Assembly: GCF_002210435.1 (NCBI RefSeq)
Contig: NZ_MZMV01000034.1
Coordinates: 1 to 64,000 of the forward strand
From: Micromonospora wenchangensis
GTDB lineage: Bacteria; Actinomycetota; Actinomycetes; Mycobacteriales; Micromonosporaceae
DNA length: 64,000 nucleotides
Direction of reading: 5' to 3'
Part shown: one piece after another, positions 25,835-34,984 of the stretch
Numbering within the stretch: position 1 is the stretch's first letter
Layout of the letters: every line of letters begins with the position of its first letter
The notes under the pieces: model-generated
The model's database searches: none
Told to the model about the DNA's origin: nothing
The model's input: the letters and a program-made list of their open reading frames with translations, nothing else
Program-made: the position numbers and the translations under genes

Positions 25835-27108
25835 TGCGCCGGTGGGCGGGACCGGGCATCCCACCGGTGGGCAGGTGTGTGCCCGGCCACCCGCCGCAGC
25901 AACAACAGATAACTGCCCGCCCAGGCGACCGCGCTGACCAGCGCCAGCACCGCGAGGGCGCCCGCCGCGCCGGTCGCCCCGCCCAGGACCGCCGCGACGA
26001 CGACCACCGGCACCCGCAGCCCGCCCAGCAGGACCCCGAGCAGGATCGCCCGGCGGCTCGCCTGCTCCACCCGCAGCCCGGCGAAGCCGACGGCGGCCGG
26101 CACCGCGAACAGGCTCTCCAACGCCAGCAGCACCAGCAGGCTGCGGGCCAGTTCCCAGTTGCCGCCGAGCAGCATCCTGCCCAGCCGGTCGGGCAGCAGG
26201 GCGACCGCCGCCGTCATCGGCAGGACACCGGCGGCCACCAGCAGCGAGACCCGTACGGCCGCCCGGGACCGGACCGACCGGGACGCGGTACGGGTGCGGG
26301 CCAGGTAGGGCAGGGTCAGCGTGGCGGCGGTGGACAGGAGCAGGTTCACCGGCCCCAGCAGGGTCCGCCCGGCGCTCAACGCCCCCACCACCGGGGTGCC
26401 AGCGAAGGCCGCCACCGCGCTCAGCGACAGCTGTGCCGACCCGGTGGTGAGCAGGAACTGCGTACCGAATCCCAGCGCCACCCGGCTCTGCGCCCGGTCG
26501 ACGTGCCAGCCGGGCCGCAGGGCGTAGCCGCGCCGGACCGCGACGACCACGCCCAGCACGCCGCCGCCGACCGCCCAACCGGCCACCACCCACGGCGCGT
26601 CGACCAGCCCGAGCAGCCCGGCCAGCGCGGCACAGCCGGTGACCGCTGCCCAGATGGCCTCCTGCCACAACGCGCCCGACGGGACGCCGAGCCCGACGGC
26701 GACCGCCTTCGCGTGGTCGTAGAGCACCAGCCCCGGCAGGGCGAGGCCCACCCCGACCAGGTAGGGCGACCCGTAGGCCACCCCGGCGGCACCGACCGGA
26801 CCGCCGCAGAGCACGCCGAGCAGGACGACCCGTCGGGTGGCAGGGGCGAGGCCCGTCCCCGCCGCCAGCGTCGCCTCGGTCACCATGCTGCGCACCAGCC
26901 CGGAGCCGAGCACATAACACGAGAAGGCCAGCGCGAACTCGCCCACCCCGCCGATCGACTCCAGCCGGGTGACGGTGACCGCCACCAGCAGGTTGCCCCC
27001 GCTGGACAACCCCCCGACGACCAGCGCAAGCACGGCCCGGCGGCCGGTCCGGGGGCGGTCCGCGGCGGCCCCGTGCCCGGTCACCGGGGCCCGGACCCGG
27101 ACGCTCAC
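25801..27108 (-). CDS. Second flippase-like membrane protein (MOP/Wzx-like)
   Basis: The 435-residue protein has about 12 hydrophobic segments, starting RAVLALVVGGLSSGGNLLVA (residues 24-43). It fits the polysaccharide exporter/MOP superfamily, but with less similarity to classical Wzx than the gene at 12342. The GLSSGGNLLVAVTVTRLESI segment is reminiscent of actinobacterial oligosaccharide flippase-like proteins. GTG at 27108 was taken as start; 40 bases separate it from the upstream polymerase-like gene, so both are probably co-transcribed. The C-terminal coding end forms part of a terminator stem. An alternative is that it exports another lipid-linked glycan. Confidence 0.78.
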   Translation of the reverse strand: MSVRVRAPVTGHGAAADRPRTGRRAVLALVVGGLSSGGNLLVAVTVTRLESIGGVGEFALAFSCYVLGSGLVRSMVTEATLAAGTGLAPATRRVVLLGVLCGGPVGAAGVAYGSPYLVGVGLALPGLVLYDHAKAVAVGLGVPSGALWQEAIWAAVTGCAALAGLLGLVDAPWVVAGWAVGGGVLGVVVAVRRGYALRPGWHVDRAQSRVALGFGTQFLLTTGSAQLSLSAVAAFAGTPVVGALSAGRTLLGPVNLLLSTAATLTLPYLARTRTASRSVRSRAAVRVSLLVAAGVLPMTAAVALLPDRLGRMLLGGNWELARSLLVLLALESLFAVPAAVGFAGLRVEQASRRAILLGVLLGGLRVPVVVVAAVLGGATGAAGALAVLALVSAVAWAGSYLLLLRRVAGHTPAHRWDARSRPPAHRRRDPVPPAG

Positions 27109-27148
27109 CGGACCCGCCCACCGGCGGCGTCGGCCGGTCGCCCCCCGA

Positions 27149-28456
27149 TCACCCGGGGCTGCCCGCCGGACGGGGGATGCGGCGGGTGGACCGGGCGGTG
27201 ATGGTCCGGGTCATCCACAGCAGGAAGAAGACAGTCATCGCCGACACCACGTGTTGCAGGAAACCGATGGTCGAGTCGGGGTAGGTGCCGGACCAGAGCA
27301 GCACGTCGGAGCAGACCAGGCAGAACAGGCTCAACCTGGCCGGGCCGGGGCGGCCCCGCCAGCGCAGCAGCAACGCCACGAACCCGGCCCAGAAGGCGTG
27401 CACCGCCACCACCCCGACCGGACCGTCGAAGAACCAGATGTTGCCCAGCAGCAGGAAGTTGGAGGCGGACGTCGGTCCGCCGCCGAGGAACTGGTTGATC
27501 TGCTGTCCGGTCGACAGGGCCGGCCGGTCCGGGTCGAGGATCCGGGGCACCAGGCCGTAGCGGAGGTGGTCGGCCAGGTCGGGCTGGCCCAGGTCGACCG
27601 GGACCTCGATGCCGGCGGCGGCCGTCAGCTGCCGGTCCAGCCGCAGCCGGTCCGTCGACGTCACCGCGCTGTCCACGGCGATGCCCTGGTCCTCCCGGAT
27701 GTCGTTGCGGTACTCGAACATCGACGGCCACAGCAGCACCAGCACCACCGTGCCGAGCATGAGGTACCGCAGCCGGAACACGCCGCACACCACCCCGGCG
27801 GCCACCGCGAAGAAGGCGAAGGCGATCAGCGGGGCGGTGATGGCGGTCAGCAGGGTGACGACCACCTGGGTGGCGACGAGCGCGCCGAGCCAGCCGTACA
27901 GCTTCTGCCGGGACAACCGCCCGCCCAGGTGGCTGGCGACCAGCAGCGCGAAGCCGAGTGCGCCCCAGCCGGAGAAGAGCTTGGTCAGTGCGGCCATCGG
28001 CGCGTCCGGCAGCTCACCGTAGATCTGCGCGACGATGCTGCCCCGGCCGAGGTAGGCGCCCAGCAGGTCGGCGGCGATGCTGGTCAGCGTCACCAGCCGG
28101 GCCACCGGGTAGAGGTACGGGTACCGGGCGGTCGCCTGCCGCATGCCCTGCCGCCACTGCGGGTCGGGTCGCCCGAAGAGCAGGCCGACCGTCTCGACGG
28201 TGACGCTGCCCAGCAACGCCAGCCCCAGCAGGGACACGATGAAGCCGGTCTGCGGGTTGTCGTAGAACACCGCCATCGGCAGGATCAGCAGGGCGTACGG
28301 CGCGAGCAGCAGGAACGTGACCGGGTAGCAACGCAGCAACCCACCGACCAGTTCCCGCTGGCGGCCCGGCCGGTCGCCGCCGAGCGGGTGGATCACCCGC
28401 GGGGCGGGCAGGCCGATCCTCGGTCCGGGGTCGGGGGCCACCCTGGACCAGGTCAT
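27149..28456 (-). CDS. Polytopic membrane protein, O-antigen polymerase-like (Wzy candidate)
   Basis: The 435-residue protein has about 10 to 12 hydrophobic segments (VTFLLLAPYALLILPMAVFY at about 46-65; QVVVTLLTAITAPLIAFAFF). A large extracytoplasmic loop lies around 270-345 (YRNDIREDQGIAVDSAVTST, LSTGQQINQFLGGGPTSASN). The architecture, without strong motifs, matches Wzy-type polymerases, which are poorly conserved. Genomic context (flippase next door, same strand) supports that. ATG at 28456 has an AAGGGGG site 7-8 bases upstream; an upstream start at 28573 adds an Arg-rich leader running into the pgm terminator and is rejected. Confidence 0.72.
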   Translation of the reverse strand: MTWSRVAPDPGPRIGLPAPRVIHPLGGDRPGRQRELVGGLLRCYPVTFLLLAPYALLILPMAVFYDNPQTGFIVSLLGLALLGSVTVETVGLLFGRPDPQWRQGMRQATARYPYLYPVARLVTLTSIAADLLGAYLGRGSIVAQIYGELPDAPMAALTKLFSGWGALGFALLVASHLGGRLSRQKLYGWLGALVATQVVVTLLTAITAPLIAFAFFAVAAGVVCGVFRLRYLMLGTVVLVLLWPSMFEYRNDIREDQGIAVDSAVTSTDRLRLDRQLTAAAGIEVPVDLGQPDLADHLRYGLVPRILDPDRPALSTGQQINQFLGGGPTSASNFLLLGNIWFFDGPVGVVAVHAFWAGFVALLLRWRGRPGPARLSLFCLVCSDVLLWSGTYPDSTIGFLQHVVSAMTVFFLLWMTRTITARSTRRIPRPAGSPG

Positions 28457-28558
28457 CAGCAGTTTCCCCCTTGTTTCCGGTCGCCTCCTGCGCAACGAAC
28501 CAGCGGGGGCGGCGACACGCTCGCGGGAAGAAAAACCCCGGAAACGGCCGGAAACGAA

Positions 28559-28594
28559 CGCCCCGCCGGTCACCGTGCGGTGACCGGCGGGGCG
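28559..28594 (-). terminator. Terminator of pgm
   Basis: A perfect 16-bp stem (28559-28574 with 28579-28594, loop GTGC) lies 19 bases beyond the pgm stop. On the minus strand it is followed about 20 bases later by GTTTTTCTT, giving a weak U-rich stretch. Confidence 0.8.
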
Positions 28595-28613
28595 CGACGA
28601 CGTCGTCCGGGTG

Positions 28614-30251
<1,638 letters not shown>

Positions 30252-30324
30252 TGCGGAAACCTCCTCGGGTGGTACGGGGCGGGTGCGGTGTCTTCCCGGC
30301 GGCGGCCGGGTCACACACCCGGGC

Positions 30325-31557
30325 TCAGGGCTCGACGCGCTGCCCCTTGCCGATGACGACGACGCCGTTGTCGGAGACGGTGTAGCGCTGCCGGTCCTTC
30401 TCCAGGTCGACCCCGATCTCGGCGCCCTCGGGCACGAAGACGTTCTTGTCGAGGATGGCCCGGCGGACCACCGCGTGCCGGCCCACCTCGACGCCCTCCA
30501 TCAGCACCGCGCCGTCGACCTGCGCCCAGGAGTGCACCTTGACCTTCGGCGAGACCACCGAGTTCTCCACCAGCGAGCCGGAGATCACCGCGCCGGGCGA
30601 GATCATCGAGCCGACCGCCCGGCCGACCCGCTCGCCCCACTGGTGGACGAACTTCGCCGGCGGGTACGGCGGCTGGTCGGTGTAGATCGGCCAGTCGAAG
30701 TTGTAGAGGTTGAACACCGGGTGCACGTTGATCAGATCCATGTGCGCGTCGTAGAACGAGTCGAGCGTCCCCACGTCCCGCCAGTAGCCCCGGTCCCGGT
30801 CGGTGCTGCCGGGCACCTCGTTGTCCTTGAAGTCGTAGACGTTGGCCTCGCCCCGCTCGACGAGCATCGGGATGATGCTGCCGCCCATGTCGTGCTTGCT
30901 GGTCTTGTCGGCCGCGTCCCGCTCGACGACCTCGCAGAGCGCCCGGGTGGAGAAGACGTAGTTGCCCATCGAGGCGTAGATCTGGTCGGGGGCGTCGGGC
31001 AGGCCGACGGCGTCGGTGGGCTTCTCCCGGAACGACGTGATCCGCTTGCCGTCCGGGCCGACCTCGATCACGCCGAACTGGTCGGCCATCGACAGCGGCT
31101 GCCGGATGCCGGCCACGGTCACCGCGGCGCCGGAGGCGATGTGGTCGTCGACCATCTGCCGGGGGTCCATCCGGTAGATGTGGTCGGCGCCGAAGACGAT
31201 CACGTAGTCCGGCTGCTCGTCGTTGATCAGGTTGAAGCTCTGGTAGATGGCGTCGGCGGACCCGGCGAACCACCACGGGCCCCGGCGCTGCTGCGCCGGC
31301 ACCGGCGTGACGTAGTTGCCGAGCAGGGTCGACATCCGCCAGGTCTTGGTGATGTGCCGGTCCAACGAGTGGGACTTGTACTGGGTCAACACGACGATCT
31401 TGAGAAAGCCGGCGTTCGCCAGATTGGACAGGACGAAATCGACCATGCGGTACATCCCGCCGAACGGGACGGCCGGCTTGGCCCGGTCCGCGGTGAGCGG
31501 CATGAGGCGCTTGCCCTCTCCGCCGGCCAGGACGATCGCGAGCACCTTGGCAGCCAT
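30325..31557 (-). CDS. glgC: Glucose-1-phosphate adenylyltransferase (ADP-glucose pyrophosphorylase)
   Basis: GlgC makes ADP-glucose from ATP and glucose-1-phosphate, the committed step of glycogen or maltose-1-phosphate synthesis. The 410-residue product has the nucleotide-binding start VLAIVLAGGEGKRLMPLTADRAKPAVPFGGMYR (in blocks: AGGEGKRL, DRAKPAVPFGG), YVIVFGADHIYRMD, SMGNYVFSTRAL, GSIIPMLV, DVGTLDSFYDAHMDL, and a C-terminal beta-helix regulatory domain from about 290. The ATG at 31557 is 95 bases from divergent glgM. Length and motifs match actinobacterial GlgC. Confidence 0.97.
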   Translation of the reverse strand: MAAKVLAIVLAGGEGKRLMPLTADRAKPAVPFGGMYRMVDFVLSNLANAGFLKIVVLTQYKSHSLDRHITKTWRMSTLLGNYVTPVPAQQRRGPWWFAGSADAIYQSFNLINDEQPDYVIVFGADHIYRMDPRQMVDDHIASGAAVTVAGIRQPLSMADQFGVIEVGPDGKRITSFREKPTDAVGLPDAPDQIYASMGNYVFSTRALCEVVERDAADKTSKHDMGGSIIPMLVERGEANVYDFKDNEVPGSTDRDRGYWRDVGTLDSFYDAHMDLINVHPVFNLYNFDWPIYTDQPPYPPAKFVHQWGERVGRAVGSMISPGAVISGSLVENSVVSPKVKVHSWAQVDGAVLMEGVEVGRHAVVRRAILDKNVFVPEGAEIGVDLEKDRQRYTVSDNGVVVIGKGQRVEP

Positions 31558-31639
31558 GACCAGACGCTATCCATACCGCTGCGACTTCACCACTCGTACG
31601 GGCACAGTTCCGCGACCGGTGCGCGGCCGGATTCTGCAC

Positions 31640-31652
31640 TAGGGTGCCGGGC
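31640..31652 (+). promoter_or_regulatory. Leaderless -10 element of glgM
   Basis: TAGGGT at 31640-31645 lies 7 bases before the ATG at 31653, as in leaderless actinobacterial transcripts. It overlaps the alternative GTG at 31644, which is therefore rejected as a start. Confidence 0.5.
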
Positions 31653-32855
31653 ATGACCGACTCCGCCCCGCTGCGCGTGGACCTGCTGACCCGCGAGTAT
31701 CCGCCGGAGGTGTACGGCGGGGCCGGGGTGCACGTCGAGTACCTGACCCGGGAGCTGCGCCGGCTCGCCGACGTCCGGGTGCACTGCTTCGGCGCGGCGC
31801 GCGACGAGCCGGGCGTCACCGCGTACCCCGAGCCGGCCGCCCTGGACGGCGCGAACGCGGCGCTGCGCACCATGGGCGTCGACCTGGCGATGGCCGCCGG
31901 ATGCGCCGGCACCGACGTGGTGCACAGCCACACCTGGTACGCCAACCTGGCCGGGCACACCGCCAAGCTGCTGTACGGGGTGCCGCACGTGGTGACCGCG
32001 CACAGCCTGGAGCCGCTGCGTCCGTGGAAGGCCGAGCAGCTCGGCGGCGGCTACGCGCTCTCCTCCTGGTGCGAACGGACGGCGATGGAGTCCGCCGACG
32101 CGATCGTCGCGGTCAGCGCGGGGATGCGCCGGGACGTGCTGACCGCCTACCCGGCGGTGAACCCGGACCGGGTCCGGGTGGTCTACAACGGCATCAACAC
32201 CGCCCAGTACGCCCCGGACCCCGGCACCGACGTGCTGGACCGGCTCGGCATCGACCCGGACCGGCCCAGCGTGGTCTACGTCGGGCGGATCACCAGGCAG
32301 AAGGGCCTGCCGTACCTGCTGCGGGCGGCCCGGGACCTGCCCGCCGACACCCAGCTCGTGCTGCTCGCCGGTGCCCCGGACACCCCGGAGATCGCCGCCG
32401 AGGTCCAGGGGCTGGTCACCGAGCTGCGGGCCAGCCGGTCCGGGGTGGTCTGGGTGGCCGAGATGCTGCCCAAGCCCGAGGTGATCCAGGTGCTCACCCA
32501 TGCCACGATCTTCGTCTGCCCCTCGGTCTACGAGCCGATGGGCATCGTCAACCTGGAGGCGATGGCCTGCGAGACGGCGGTGGTGGCGACCGCCACCGGC
32601 GGCATCCCCGAGGTGGTCGCCGACGGCGAGACCGGGCTGCTGGTGCCGATCGAGCAGGCCGGCGACGGCTCCGGCACCCCGCTGGACCCGGACCGGTTCG
32701 TCGCCGACCTCGGCCGGGCGATCAACGAGTTGCTGGCCGACCCGAAGCGCACCGGGGAGTTCGGTCTCGCCGGCCGGCGGCGGGCCGTCGAGCACTTCTC
32801 CTGGGACGCCATCGCCGCCCAGACCCTGGAGCTGTACCGCTCGCTGCTCGCATAG
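31653..32855 (+). CDS. glgM: Alpha-maltose-1-phosphate synthase / glycogen synthase (GT4)
   Basis: In actinobacteria this GT4 enzyme (annotated GlgA or GlgM) uses ADP-glucose with glucose-1-phosphate to make alpha-maltose-1-phosphate, the GlgE substrate. The 400-residue product has LLTREYPPEVYGGAGVHVEYL at the N-terminus (quoted in part: YPPEVYGGAGVHVEYL), VHSHTWYANLAG, VTAHSLEPLRPWK, then VVYVGRITRQKGLPYLLRA and PSVYEPMGIVNLEAMACETAV with the E-x7-E motif. It lies divergent from glgC and upstream of glgE and glgB. The start at 31653 is supported by the leaderless -10. Confidence 0.93.
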   Translation: MTDSAPLRVDLLTREYPPEVYGGAGVHVEYLTRELRRLADVRVHCFGAARDEPGVTAYPEPAALDGANAALRTMGVDLAMAAGCAGTDVVHSHTWYANLAGHTAKLLYGVPHVVTAHSLEPLRPWKAEQLGGGYALSSWCERTAMESADAIVAVSAGMRRDVLTAYPAVNPDRVRVVYNGINTAQYAPDPGTDVLDRLGIDPDRPSVVYVGRITRQKGLPYLLRAARDLPADTQLVLLAGAPDTPEIAAEVQGLVTELRASRSGVVWVAEMLPKPEVIQVLTHATIFVCPSVYEPMGIVNLEAMACETAVVATATGGIPEVVADGETGLLVPIEQAGDGSGTPLDPDRFVADLGRAINELLADPKRTGEFGLAGRRRAVEHFSWDAIAAQTLELYRSLLA

Positions 32856-32861
32856 GGCCGG

Positions 32862-33317
32862 TTACTCCCCGGGCGCGATCAACTTCAGCGTCGGGAAGTA
32901 CGAGCGGTAGCGGCTGCCGTCGCGGGTGAGCAGGCGGTAGCGGCAGACCGCCGCGTGCGCGCCGATGTAGAAGTCGGCGATCGGCGAACGCTTGGCGCCG
33001 CCCTGCCGGCGGTATCGCGCGTACGCCTTGCCGGCCAGGAAGCCCGCCGGGTACGGCAGTTCCTCGCGGAGAAAATCCGTGGCGGGCAGCGCATCGTCGA
33101 GTTCCTCGACACCGTCGAACCGCACGGATACCTCGGCATACACGATCGGATTGATCACCAGAACGCCGGCGTCCCGGGCGGCGGCCAGGGCCTCACCCGA
33201 CCAGTCTGCCCATTGCGGGTCCTCGGTGAAGACGTCCAACAGGACGTTGGTGTCGACCAGCGTGGCAACCGTGTCCGGCACCCGACCGGCGACAGCCCGG
33301 ATCCGTTCACTCCCCAC
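32862..33317 (-). CDS. PIN-domain toxin, VapC-like
   Basis: The 151-residue product has the PIN-domain pattern: LVDTNVLLDVF with the first acidic residue, the middle E in NPIVYAEVSVRF, and the later acidic residues in SPIADFYIGAHAAV. VapC toxins are magnesium-dependent ribonucleases restrained by their antitoxin. The GTG start at 33317 overlaps the end of the antitoxin gene by 11 bases; GTG at 33281, which begins closer to the conserved core, is an alternative giving 139 residues. The catalytic residues look intact. It converges with glgM, its stop 6 bases away, so it must share 3' sequence with that transcript. Confidence 0.9.
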   Translation of the reverse strand: MGSERIRAVAGRVPDTVATLVDTNVLLDVFTEDPQWADWSGEALAAARDAGVLVINPIVYAEVSVRFDGVEELDDALPATDFLREELPYPAGFLAGKAYARYRRQGGAKRSPIADFYIGAHAAVCRYRLLTRDGSRYRSYFPTLKLIAPGE

Positions 33318-33546
33318 GGAGAAGGTCCATCAGATCCTCGGTCGACATGCCCCGCACCTCCTGGGCGCTGCCCCTGCCGCGCATGTGTCGGACCAGACGC
33401 TGGCCACGGGTGTCGGCTTCACTGACGCGCACGATGCGCAGCGCGCCGCCCTCCTCGATCACGTCTACCTCGTCGCCCTCGTGCAGGTTGTACCGGACCC
33501 GCAGTTCCGCCGGGATCGTCACCTGACCTTTGCTGTTCAACCTCAT
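33307..33546 (-). CDS. AbrB/SpoVT-type antitoxin, VapB-like
   Basis: The 79-residue product starts MRLNSKGQVTIPAELR, the swapped-hairpin AbrB DNA-binding motif, continuing NLHEGDEVDVIEEGGALRIV. The C-terminal helical tail (about 50-79, GMSTEDLMDLLRGE) is the probable toxin-wrapping segment. It binds DNA at its own promoter and neutralises the PIN protein encoded just downstream. The ATG at 33546 sits behind an AT-rich operator-like region. This is an ordinary VapBC module inserted between glgM and glgE; no mobile element ends were found around it. Confidence 0.9.
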   Translation of the reverse strand: MRLNSKGQVTIPAELRVRYNLHEGDEVDVIEEGGALRIVRVSEADTRGQRLVRHMRGRGSAQEVRGMSTEDLMDLLRGE

Positions 33547-33554
33547 GGCAGGCC

Positions 33555-33585
33555 CCCTAGATACGTAATACACATGATACGTGTC
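33555..33585 (-). promoter_or_regulatory. AT-rich promoter/operator of the VapBC pair
   Basis: GATACGT occurs twice here (33560-33566 and 33576-33582 approximately), 9 bases apart, and an ACAC...GTGT inverted pair lies around the second copy. The local drop in GC and the position just before the antitoxin ATG make it the likely promoter and autoregulatory operator. Confidence 0.5.
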
Positions 33586-33795
33586 GCAGGTCTCTGCCCG
33601 GCTGCTCCCAGGTGACGTGAAGTGCGGCGGCGAGGTGGACCAGGGCCGGCGGGGCGGCAGCCCGCCATGCCCAGACAACCTCTGGATGAGCAGGTCATCG
33701 AGGATGTGACCCGCTCGATCCGGCTGGCGCTTCGCATCGTGGATTGCCCGCCCGCACGATGCGTCACCCCGACGGGGGTGCACTCTCCAGTAGGT

Positions 33796-33835
33796 CGTAT
33801 GACTGTCAGGCATCTTTATGCCTGACAGTCATACG
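33796..33835. repeat. Perfect 18-bp inverted repeat with 4-base loop
   Basis: The left arm CGTATGACTGTCAGGCAT (33796-33813) and right arm ATGCCTGACAGTCATACG (33818-33835) are exact reverse complements, with loop CTTT. The base content is far less GC-rich than the surroundings. It is not followed by a T-tract. It may be an operator for a dimeric regulator, or a trace of a mobile element. Confidence 0.85.
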
Positions 33836-33861
33836 GGTCTCCGACGAAAGTACCGCCGGAC

Positions 33862-33925
33862 GGAGGCAGGCTCCGTGACCATCCCGATGGGCCATCGGAA
33901 GATCGCCGCCGACCTGCATGCCGAA
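33862..33925 (+). pseudogene. Possible remnant of a GntR-family regulator start
   Basis: GGAGG at 33862-33866 and GTG at 33875 open a frame reading TIPMGHRKIAADLHAE. This is very like the first helix of GntR regulators (RKIADDLRA type). After residue 17 the likeness ends and the frame becomes Arg/Pro-rich. A deletion or frameshift just after the start would explain it. The adjacent 18-bp hairpin could have been its operator. This is inference from a short match. Confidence 0.3.
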
Positions 33926-33968
33926 TCCAGCAGGCCAGCACCCCGCGCCCGCCGCTCGCCAGTACGAC

Positions 33969-34002
33969 GTGCCCGGCTGGCAGAAGGATGCCAGCCGGGC
34001 AC
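33969..34002 (-). terminator. Hairpin terminator downstream of the secreted-protein genes
   Basis: GTGCCCGGCTGGCA (33969-33982) and TGCCAGCCGGGCAC (33989-34002) form a perfect 14-bp stem with loop GAAGGA. It lies about 145 bases beyond the stop of the leftward gene at 34148. Confidence 0.6.
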
Positions 34003-34147
34003 ACGTGTCTCCGGACAGGTGACGCGGGGAGGGGATCCGACGCGGGGCAGGGGCCTGAGGGGAAGGGACCTACCGCACGACCGGGCCACGCGGCAGCACC
34101 GCCGGAGAGCTACAGGCAGGGCGGACGCCTGCGCGCAACCCGGAGAG

Positions 34148-34459
34148 CTACGAGCAGGGCCGGACCCAGGCGGTGCTGACCCAGCCGTTGGTGTCACCCG
34201 AGGCGTCCCAGAGCGAGACGTGGTAGCGGCCGTTGGCCTCCTGCGCCGCGAACATGCGGGTGTTGTAGCCGACCGAGTGCGGCCACTTCGTGGTCGACGA
34301 GGTGCTGTCCACGAACACGGACAGGCTGACCGCGGTGGAGCACTTGCTGTACTGGTAGTAGGCGGCCTGGGCGGCACCGCCGGTCGCCACGGCCGTGCCG
34401 AGGCTGGTCAGGGCGGTCGCCGTCAGGAGGGCGAGCGCGCGCTTGCTGGTCGTACTCAC
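34148..34459 (-). CDS. Small secreted protein, tandem copy A
   Basis: Unknown function. The 103-residue product has a Sec signal peptide (ALALLTATALTSLGTAVATG) with probable cleavage after AAQA, leaving a mature domain of about 70 residues starting AYYQYSKCSTAV. Two cysteines near the ends of the mature part (KC and RPC) could form one disulfide. Tryptophan and aromatic residues are frequent (KWPHSVGYN, YHVSLWDASGDTNGW). Its mature part matches the neighbouring copy B in 59 of 69 aligned residues, while the signal peptides differ. GTG at 34459 follows GGAGGT. It could be a secreted inhibitor, signal or wall-binding protein; the sequence does not decide. Confidence 0.85.
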   Translation of the reverse strand: MSTTSKRALALLTATALTSLGTAVATGGAAQAAYYQYSKCSTAVSLSVFVDSTSSTTKWPHSVGYNTRMFAAQEANGRYHVSLWDASGDTNGWVSTAWVRPCS

Positions 34460-34515
34460 GGGTACCTCCGAGTCGTCGGGTGGTGCGGGGTCGGCGGTGC
34501 CGTACGGCGGCCGGT

Positions 34516-34824
34516 TCAGCAGGCGCGGACCCAGGCGGTGCTGACCCAGCCGTTGGTGTCACCCGAGGTGTCCCAGAGCGAGACGTGGTAGCGGCCGTTG
34601 GCCTCCTGCGCCGCGTACATGACGTTGTTCCAGCCGATCGAGTGCGGCCACCGCGTGGTCGACGAGGTGCTGTCGACGAAGAAGGAGAGCGAGACCGCAG
34701 TGGAGCACTTGCGGTACTGGTAGTAGCCGGCCTGGGCGGCGGTGCCGGGCAGCACGGCCGCGACGAGGCCGGCGACCGCGGTGCCTGCCACGAGGGTTGC
34801 CGCGCGTGATTTGAGCCGATTCAT
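34516..34824 (-). CDS. Small secreted protein, tandem copy B
   Basis: This 102-residue protein is a tandem duplicate of the gene at 34148. It has its own signal peptide (ATLVAGTAVAGLVAAVLPG, cleavage after AAQA) and a mature domain starting GYYQYRKCSTAV and ending STAWVRAC. Ten of 69 mature positions differ from copy A, mostly conservative. ATG at 34824 follows GGAGGTAGG. The 56 bases between copies leave room for a second ribosome site but no obvious terminator, so the two may be transcribed together leftward. Function unknown; extracellular location is well supported. Confidence 0.85.
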   Translation of the reverse strand: MNRLKSRAATLVAGTAVAGLVAAVLPGTAAQAGYYQYRKCSTAVSLSFFVDSTSSTTRWPHSIGWNNVMYAAQEANGRYHVSLWDTSGDTNGWVSTAWVRAC

Positions 34825-34947
34825 CCTACCTCCAGATCGCGATCTGTCGATTGACCCGGCCGACCATACACACGTGGTGATCTCACGGCAACGCCATGTG
34901 TCCGGACCTGGGCGGCGACGCCGGGGCGGGGCGAAGGGGACGCTTGG

Positions 34948-34978
34948 TTGAGCGCGAGGGGATCTCGCACAGTAGGTT
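34948..34978 (+). promoter_or_regulatory. Promoter of glgE with leaderless -10
   Basis: TAGGTT at 34973-34978 ends 6 bases before the GTG start at 34985. TTGAGC at 34948-34953 is a possible -35 with a 19-base spacer. The arrangement implies a leaderless glgE mRNA. Confidence 0.5.
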
Positions 34979-34984
34979 GAGCGG

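Larger units (their letters stand above)
33547..34147. other. Gene-poor 600-base stretch
   Basis: No intact gene was found between the antitoxin start and the first secreted-protein gene. The stretch holds the VapBC operator, an 18-bp perfect hairpin (33796-33835), a possible GntR-regulator start (33862-33925) and a 14-bp hairpin (33969-34002). It looks like an old insertion or deletion scar. Confidence 0.5.

Noticed and set aside
31644..31652. GTG at 31644 as the glgM start
   Set aside because: It lies inside the probable -10 TAGGGT and adds only three residues.
33813..33818. Two mirror-image open frames both starting MPDSHT
   Set aside because: They arise only because the 18-bp palindrome contains ATG on both strands.
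33547..34147. Insertion sequence or integron ends around the VapBC pair
   Set aside because: No transposase fragment, no target duplication and no second copy of the 18-bp hairpin was found in the window.
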